Positions 57,801 through 64,000 of a stretch of 64,000 bases of DNA are shown one piece after another. The notes under the pieces are model-generated. The model worked only from the letters and a program-made list of their open reading frames with translations, was not told where the DNA came from and did no database searches. The DNA lies in contig CAIIXF020000008.1 in the NCBI GenBank assembly GCA_903813345.2, positions 8,707,278-8,771,277 of the forward strand, given 5' to 3'. Source of the stretch: Owenia fusiformis (taxonomy: Eukaryota; Annelida; Polychaeta; Sabellida; Oweniidae). How positions within the stretch are numbered: the stretch's first letter is position 1; each line of letters starts with the position of its first letter. Position numbers and translations under genes: made by a program.

Positions 57801-60316
57801 AAGTGTCGAAGTTACCCCATGTCGACATTATCCCACACATCGACATTACACCTTTTTGGCCTAGAACTGACTGAAGGTCAAACCAGAACTCTGTCTATCT
57901 CAGTTAAAAAAAATCATGTTTTTTTTCATTTCCTGTTTGGTGTAAATTTCTATTAACTACCCAAGCACCTAAAGACGCTTTTCATGCCGTTCGATCATTT
58001 TGACCTTACTAAGAGAGGGAGATGCGGACCCTGTTCATGGAGAAAGAAATAATCCCTGAGGAGCACACGTCTGACCAAAAGTTACTTCCTGCGAAAGCTA
58101 TTTGGATTTTGATATAATAGCTTTCCCACGGAGCATTTGGACAGCTCAATGATTGTGACCTTTGAAATCGAATTAAGTCGATCAGCGGCTTACTTTTGGT
58201 CTCTAACTGTGTCTTACATCAGTATCATCAATCCGTGTAAGTATTAGAGCGCTGAAATACTACTTTTTCGATCAAGACTTGTAAATTGTTCATCGAGTGA
58301 ATGTTTTTTAGAACTATTTCCAATATGGCGGTTTGCTAGGAGCGAGATACGCAACGAAAGTAAAAACATTCACTCGACCATGGGCTTTCAATTAGAAGGG
58401 TATGCAACTCTGTGTTGTAAACATGAGACCTTCAAATGAACAATGCCATGCTTCCCCTTTTTGATAATATTTCAAAAAGTATTTGATAAATGTATATGTT
58501 TTAGTATTATTTTGAATAAAAATCAATTTTCAATATGATTAAAGCATAAAATATGTTCAGTCTCATGTAAAAGTAAACAAAAAGACCAATAAACTATCAA
58601 GATGTTCTCTTTGAGTATTGCATTGTGGGTAATTATTCAAGAACACATTCCAATAAAAACATAATTTGTGGGAGAATGTTCACTCTCTGTATTGTCATAA
58701 TTATGATGAATTCCATTTTTTATTAAATTATCAACATGTATGTAGGTGATCACGTTTTTATATTTGAGTTATTTCTTTAAATCATCCCTAAAAAGTAAAA
58801 AATAAGATTTTCTTGGAATGTGTACATTCTCCAATTCTGAAAACCAAATAGGCAATGCTTATGTATGGAATATGGGAAGTTGCCTACCCTTCTAGTTGAA
58901 AGCCCATGACTCGACTAACAATTACAAGTCTTCTTGATCGAAAAGGAAGTACCTCAGCACTCCAATACTTGCACAGAAGGATGATAATGATGTATAGCAT
59001 AGTTAGAGAACAAAAGTAGGTCGCTGATGGATTTAATTCGATTTCAAAGGTCACAATCAATGAGCTGTCCACTTCCCCGTTTGAGAGCCATAAGTTTCAA
59101 AATCTAACTTGGCTCTCGAAGTGAGTACTATTTTTTTCAAGGCCTGTCTGCGTCGCTAACATGCTAAATATAAGAGTTAGCTGACGTTTGGGAGTCTGAC
59201 TTACCTTCTAAAGGTTAGAACCCGAATCTTAATGAAACCATATCACCTTTGTTCCGTCAACCATGGAGCATTTGCCACAACATCCAAGAGGTAAATCATG
59301 GATCGAGAAAATGAATGATTTCCTTGTAAGTTCCGGAAGTTTCAATACGAAAAATTACCGAACATATGTGAAAACCGAATATTTGTTCGTTGTTTTCACG
59401 ATTTACAGGTTCGTTTGTTCTTCAATGTTTTGGTCTAAATTATAAAGCATCACCAACAGGTCTTTCTCTATTAATCGACTAATACAGCAGACGGCTCATA
59501 TTTCTACGTAGCATTTCATTCAGACCAATAGTGGGAGTGTAGATCACGCAGTTTCGTTCGTTGCGTACTTCACTTGAAATTGGTAATTTTTAATATTGAC
59601 TACTTCACTTAGCTTGGCGGATGTAGAACATTGCTTAATATTCTTTTAATTTTCACACCAGACATGCTTGGTTGACACGTCAACAAAGTAAAGTTCAAGG
59701 GTCAATGCGTTATTTCGTGATAACTACAACACCTTCCCGGAAGTCAACATTGATGAAAAATGAAAAAGTCTGAAAAGCATTTACGCTAATTTCTATCAAA
59801 TGCTATGTTTATGCATCATCATCGACGCAACAAAGGTGATATAGTTTCATTAAGATTCGGGTTCTAACCTTTAGAAGGTAAGTCAGACTCCCAAACGTCA
59901 GCTAACTCTTATATTTAGCATGTTAGCGACGCAGACAGGCCTTGAAAAAAATAGTAAACCAAAAGCTGTTTACGGACCTGTGTGGATCTACATAAATTTG
60001 TATTTTGCCTTTACCTGGTTCCTATTAAGAATATTATGTTCCCCATTTTTCAAATAGATTCAGATTAAATGCAGGGATATCACTGCTATTCCATAAGTTT
60101 GAAAAAGTGTGAAATCAAAACAACGACGTTTTTTGGACGTCGCTTTGTTGGTGTTCACTTGAAAAGTAAGATGAATACCTTACCGTATGCATATATTCCA
60201 CGAAGAAGATCTTCTCGCATACCCATTGAGTCGAATGTTGGAGTGATATCGACATCTTCACTGGTCTCAAACTCCACATTTTTCATATCATCGGTGAGCA
60301 CACGTCTTGACGCCAT
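51889..60316 (-). CDS. EIF4A3: eIF4A3, DEAD-box helicase of the exon-junction complex
   Basis: ATP-dependent RNA clamp at the core of the nuclear exon-junction complex. Exons in transcript order: 60316-60184, 57407-57335, 56968-56839, 56009-55877, 55561-55481, 55156-55015, 54563-54425, 53351-53236, 52827-52720, 52401-52274 and 51905-51889 (TAG), for 399 residues. Helicase motifs in order: Q motif (GFEKPSAIQ), [46 protein letters not shown] and [10 protein letters not shown]. The N-terminal [19 protein letters not shown] and the end MPMNVADLI point to eIF4A3 rather than eIF4A1/2. The N-terminus starts MASRRVL and is about 12 residues shorter than the human one. Two exon 3' ends are tandemly amplified together with their donors. 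The first intron (2.8 kb) holds two inverted-repeat elements. Confidence 0.97.
53740..54502 (-). repeat. 82-bp tandem array of an eIF4A3 exon end plus splice donor
   Basis: Nine copies (starts at 53740, 53822, 53929, 54011, 54093, 54175, 54257, 54339 and 54421 on +) plus a 25-bp partial at 53904. On the - strand each holds about the last 53 bases of exon 7 (GTCATTTTCTGCAATACTAA and on through CGGAAG), the donor GTAAGA and the first intron bases. Only the copy at 54421 is joined to the rest of the exon. The period is not a multiple of three. Confidence 0.92.
54764..54826 (-). repeat. Dispersed intronic repeat, copy 1
   Basis: CTCAGAAAGACTAATCATGA (+ strand text), followed by CCTCTCATTGTATG and CATCATCATTAGAGCTG. 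Similar copies lie at 55658-55725 and 56732-56800, all in eIF4A3 introns. Confidence 0.6.
55167..55257. repeat. 31-bp tandem repeat in eIF4A3 intron
   Basis: Three copies of GAATATGCAGATTATTAACA with CATGGAGACAA, starting at 55167, 55198 and 55229, next to the acceptor of the exon at 55015-55156. Confidence 0.8.
55658..55725 (-). repeat. Dispersed intronic repeat, copy 2
   Basis: It shares AGAAAGACTAATCATGACCT, CTCATTGTAT, CAAGGGTCAGAGTGT and TCATCATTAGAGCTG with the copies at 54764 and 56732. Confidence 0.6.
56429..56496. repeat. Hairpin, 28-bp arms, eIF4A3 intron
   Basis: GAATGATTTGAAGTGC-CAATACAGGATAT is followed after about 11 bases by its inverted copy ending at 56496, with one extra base between half-arms. 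Confidence 0.75.
56575..56665. repeat. Hairpin, 20-bp arms, eIF4A3 intron
   Basis: CTGTATTGCTACTGAGATTG (56575-56594) is perfectly inverted at 56646-56665. An inner CTGTATTGCTACGGAGAT copy lies in the loop. Confidence 0.75.
56732..56800 (-). repeat. Dispersed intronic repeat, copy 3
   Basis: CTCAGAAAGACTAATCGTGA followed by CCTCTCATGATTTATCAAGG and GTCAGGGTGTCATC, matching the copies at 54764 and 55658. Confidence 0.6.
57158..57372 (-). repeat. 54-bp tandem array of an eIF4A3 exon end plus splice donor
   Basis: Four almost identical 54-bp units. On the - strand each has the exon 2 end (CCTATATGCAAAGGCAGGGA, then TGTTATAGCACA) and the donor GTAAGT. Donor-matching positions on + are 57171, 57225, 57279 and 57333. 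Only the highest-coordinate unit is in the exon proper. Use of a later donor would keep the first GTAAGT in the mRNA and meet TAA at once (GCA CAG TAA). Confidence 0.92.
58127..59085. mobile_element. Foldback-like inverted-repeat element, eIF4A3 intron 1
   Basis: The left arm (about 58127-58420, GAGCATTTGGACAGCTCAAT and onward) is inverted in the right arm (about 58860-59085, with TCAATGAGCTGTCCAC). Both arms share GTGACCTTTGAAATCGAATT and GAAAGCCCATG-like blocks at roughly 80-85 percent. The centre is AT-rich and has no reading frame. Confidence 0.65.
59126..59956. mobile_element. Element with ~130-bp near-perfect terminal inverted repeats
   Basis: TACTATTTTTTTCAAGGCCT at 59126 runs about 130 bases and is inverted at the right end (59956) with only one or two mismatches. 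The 560-bp interior has a 60-codon frame (59263-59445, ATGGAGCATTTGCC) with no recognised domain. No target duplication was identified. The high identity of the arms suggests recent activity or gene conversion. Confidence 0.75.
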
Positions 60317-61949
60317 TTTTCACGCTTGTAAATCTGCAGAAAGTACTTTTTGGTAAATAAACTTATATTGATTCTTCTTGTTATGAGCTCTTCGCTAATT
60401 CAACATATTCTCTTTTTATTGTATGTTATAAAATCAATCATATTTTTACAAAAAAAAACATTACATTATTGCATTAAAGTCCATAATTCTAAACTTATTT
60501 TATTTTTAAGCAATGGTTTTGTCATGACAATATGACCCGCCATCTATAATCATTAACAGCTGTCTTTAGGTGCTGCCACCTTTAGATTTCATAATTTTCA
60601 GTTTCGATTATGAAGTCATATTACACCACAGCCATTAACAAGGAAGCAAATGGGGAATTGTTCATTTTCCAGTTCCACTTGGAGTAAAAAAGTTTAAAAC
60701 GTTGAGAACTGACCGTATGTGCATATGTTGTGGGACTCTCTTAATTGCTATATAGATGAATAAATTAAAGGTAGAGATATTGGTCAAGCCAGAATACTAA
60801 ATAAATGTAAATAATAATGAGACACCTGACAAAAGTCTGACAAAATTTCTTGATTATTAAATATTGGATATGAAATAGTGGATTAAAGTAAAACTCTAAT
60901 GGCATACAAGTACTGTATAATGTATATGTAGTTGGTCTTGTTGACATGCCTATTGATTTAACATGAAACTTGAGAGTTCAGTATTATTTCAGGAAACTTA
61001 AAAATCCTAAAACTTTTGAATAAAGGAAAATAACTGAACAGACAAAAGTTGGTTTAATAGGAAATTAAACAGAATTCAAATATGTCATCATCAGAGAAGA
61101 AAATGTTACATCCAAAATGTCACCACCAGCCATTTGTAACAGACACCAACTGCATAGCACCAACTGCTGAACACCAACTGCCATCCTCAAAGGTGGAGAC
61201 CATATGAATATGTCAACACTTGCGATGGTGACATAAAAATGCAGATCTCAATAGCCACAATAAAAATGTTTTAAAGTAGTAAAAGTACACTGCATCATTT
61301 TCCTAAATCAGTTGGCAAAAACTATAAATGTTCTTCAAAGTATCATAAATCAGACTAAAGTATGAACAAGAAAGCATACATATATACTGACATTTAAGAA
61401 AATAATTTATTTTGTTATAGTGTCTTATGAAGACACATTCAAATACATACACATGACAACAACATGATGCATGAATGATTATACATACAGTGCAGTAATA
61501 TAAAAAAATAAAAACATATATCATCAGATGTCATAGTGATTTCCAATAACTGCCATGGTAACAAAGTACATAAAATAACAATATTCTACTTTAGTATATG
61601 TAAAACGATTTCTAATCTTTCAATAAAATATAAAATCAAGATTTTTATATTAAAGGTAATCACGGAGGCAGAATAAATTTGGCATGGCCTGTGATCCCCT
61701 TTCGATTGGTACATGACCAGCATCAAAATTGTTCAAAAACATTCGGATAGAACTGTGAAATCCTAGCTTTCAAATGGTAGATAGCAAAACTCCCTGTGAA
61801 AGCTGCTTTGTGTTTGAACTGAAAATCCTCCTGGCTTTCTATTGGTGCATAACATCCTATCAAATATCATTGTGGAAGCCATATAATACTTTGATAGAAG
61901 CACCCTAGCTTTTTAATGGTATACAGTATCCTATAGAGTTTCTAGACTA
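60317..61949. other. Region between eIF4A3 and THOC3
   Basis: It holds the eIF4A3 promoter and 5' UTR and the THOC3 3' UTR, both transcribed leftward. No exon was recognised. A - strand AATAAA occurs at 61406-61411. A copy of the dispersed CTGTAACAAATGGCAGGTGG-type repeat lies near 61105-61200. Confidence 0.5.
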
Positions 61950-63875
61950 TTAAGGGTCACTTGGGAAGCCAAATACTTTAATAGTTCCTGCATCCCGGTC
62001 ACGGTCATATTTGTCTTTATCATCACAGGCAAAGGCTAGGAGGTATTTCTTGGGATGCCATGCGCAGGTAAAAGTGGGAGACTCACATGGCACTTCTGCA
62101 ACTTTCTCTCCTGAAATGTGGCGAATATAGAAACATATTAACTGATGTTTTACAGGTTTGTTTATATTTTGGATTGTAAGCTCTGAATTAGGAATAAATC
62201 AAATTCATTTCATAGAGTGACTCAAATCTTACTCGGACCATTCTCAAATATTTAAAAATTCAAAGCAATATGAAACTTTAATTTCATCAGTAGACTTTGT
62301 AACAAACTGATAAAAGCAAAGTTGCTTACATTACAATCAAATGTGTTGTTCTTAAAAAATTATATGACACAAATTCACTGCTTAGGTCTTAGTAGTTCTC
62401 ATATTGCTATGTAAGCATTTTTATTGTTCTGCTATTTTTGTTGGGCCTAAGGAGGTTTATATCATAGATCATCCATTATGTAACAAGTGAAAGATTGTGA
62501 AAGAGTACAGGTAGCTTCTAAATTAATTTTGAAAGGTAAGGAACAGTAAAACCTGTCTTAGTGGAACACCTTTGGTACCTCTACAGTGTTCCATTTGGGA
62601 GGTATTCCACTTAGAGGTTCATTTAACATTAAGTCAGTTGGTCTTGGGACTCTGAAAATCATTCCACTGACAGAGGTGTTCCACTTCTAGAAGTGTTTCA
62701 CTTTAAATGAATTGCAAACAAAAACAATTTAAGATCAAATTTCACTTATCACGAACACATAACATTAACTGGTATTCATGCATTATTAACTGAGGATGAA
62801 CCAACACATAACCTTCTTGAGAAGACAATGGTAATTCAATATGACAATAGACAATGGTAATTCAATATGACAAAAGACAATGGTAATTCAATATGACAAA
62901 AGACAATGCTAATTCAATATGACAATAGACAATGGTAATTCAATATGACAAAAGACAATGCTAATTCAATATGACAATAGACAATGGTAATTCAATATGA
63001 CAATAGACAATTCTGTTTGGTTATATCTAGGACATTCTTGGTTGTCTCACCTGTTTCACACTCTGCTATATCTATGAGAAGATCTTCAGAGGCTGACGCT
63101 AGCAACTTGCCGTCATGACTGAAACTGAGTGTTCTCACGGGCCAATCTAATCTACAATGTATGAAAGAAGAACATCATTCCTTTTCCCTATGTTTTTTTG
63201 TTAAATTACTCCTTGTTCGCTTTTGTTAATTAAAGGAAATAGGAAAGAAAATGCAGGTGATTCACACAGTCTACTGTCTAAGGCTTGGTTTTACATTAAA
63301 TAGATTTTTGCTAAATATTCATCTCTTGGATCCTTATGAAACTGTTTCTTCTATTAAGCTTGGTCTTGCAGAATCTGCCCCCCCCCCTCCTCACTTTAAT
63401 CTTACATGAGTTAAGTAGAGGGAAGCTAAGGTGGGCAGAGGTCAACAAGTTTTAAGCTGTTTAAGATGTCAGAATAAAACGTTTCTACCTAAACACTTAA
63501 GTACATACCTTGAAAGAGTTCTAACACAGACCAGTTCCTGCGCATCCCATAAGCTGACCAGTGCATCTGCGCTACCTGTTGCAAAGTACTTGTCCTTGGG
63601 GTCAAACTCTATACATATACAGTTAGCAGGGTGGGCCTGAAGAACATACTGCAGCTTTAAGTCAGGGTAACTTAGGATATTTATTGCACCTTGACCACTG
63701 GTCAAGAAAAATAAGTTCCCTTGCTTGTTCCATGAGATTTCATTCACTTCAAATTTGAATTGTTCATCGGAGCGTGCCTTGTGGCTCCTGAAGTCAATAA
63801 ATGTGACGAGATCATCTTTGTTGCCGACAGCGATTGTTTGACCATCTGGTGACCAGCAGATGTTGATGTTTTCGC
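61950..63875 (-). CDS. THOC3: THO complex subunit 3 (WD40), 3' three exons
   Basis: WD40 beta-propeller subunit of the THO/TREX complex, which couples transcription to mRNA export in the nucleus. Exons in transcript order: 63875-63509, 63151-63051 and 62110-61950 (TAA). Phases agree and give about 209 residues of the C-terminal part of the protein. Seen: GENINICWSPDGQTIAVGNK, FEVNEISWNKQGNLFFLTSG, HPANCICIEFDPKDKYFATG, SADALVSLWDAQELVCVRTL, LDWPVRTLSFSHDGKLLASA and CESPTFTCAWHP, all close to animal THOC3. The 5' exons lie beyond position 64000. Confidence 0.95.
62823..63008. repeat. 26-bp minisatellite in THOC3 intron
   Basis: About seven copies of AGACAATGGTAATTCAATAT followed by GACAAT or GACAAA, starting at 62823, 62849, 62875 and onward. 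It lies just 3' on + of the last coding exon, inside the final intron. Confidence 0.9.
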
Positions 63876-64000
63876 CTGGCAAAAGAAATGTAAATAGAAA
63901 TTATAAACTATAGGCTATACTTGAAAATTATCATATTCATAATACATTTTCATCTAATTTGGATCAATTGAATGCAATACTACAATTGTATACCATTCAA

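Overview
This is a window of eukaryotic nuclear DNA: genes are split by many small GT-AG introns, the base composition is AT-rich, and introns and intergenic DNA are full of DNA transposons. The proteins (a PEF-type calpain, L2HGDH, eIF4A3, THOC3 and a poly-C2H2 zinc-finger protein) are typical of bilaterian animals. Several repeat families (a CGTCCGTCC / GTCCCCACC element, foldback elements, a tRNA-derived SINE) fit a marine invertebrate, perhaps a lophotrochozoan. That placement is inference and is weak.

Layout. (1) 1-24.6 kb, + strand: 3' part of a classical calpain gene; the exon with the catalytic Cys lies upstream of the window. Exons cover the rest of the protease domain, the C2-like (CBSW) domain and a C-terminal penta-EF-hand domain. 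Two features stand out. Four tandem 101-bp exons each encode the catalytic-Asn loop. A GYPPTQ-rich exon with its own ATG lies in the large intron before the linker and can splice in phase onto the EF-hand exons. (2) 24.6-29.2 kb: 3' UTR and intergenic DNA with a mariner-like remnant. (3) 29.3-33.2 kb, - strand: an intronless 1292-codon reading frame with 31 C2H2 fingers. (4) 33.2-43.1 kb: nested mobile DNA. A palindromic element is interrupted by a young non-autonomous LTR retroelement (34283-41893, LTRs of about 2.2 kb, gag and protease but no reverse transcriptase) and by a foldback element with an 8-bp target duplication. (5) 43.5-50.5 kb, + strand: a complete L2HGDH gene in nine coding exons. 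Intron 1 carries a SINE; intron 7 carries a piggyBac-like element and a TIR element loaded with minisatellite. (6) 51.9-60.3 kb, - strand: a complete eIF4A3 gene in eleven coding exons. At two of its splice donors the exon end plus donor is tandemly amplified. (7) 61.9-63.9 kb, - strand: the last three coding exons of THOC3; its 5' end lies beyond the window.

The genes do not form one pathway, although eIF4A3 (exon-junction complex) and THOC3 (THO/TREX) are same-strand neighbours that both act in mRNA processing and export. The most promising biology is in the calpain gene: apparent mutually exclusive exons for the active-site Asn loop, and a possible internal promoter that would make a protein shaped like the calpain small subunit or peflin from the large-subunit locus. 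A second theme is repeated tandem duplication across exon-intron boundaries in three different genes. All coordinates come from manual reading; splice junctions were accepted when the GT/AG signal, the codon phase and family similarity agreed.
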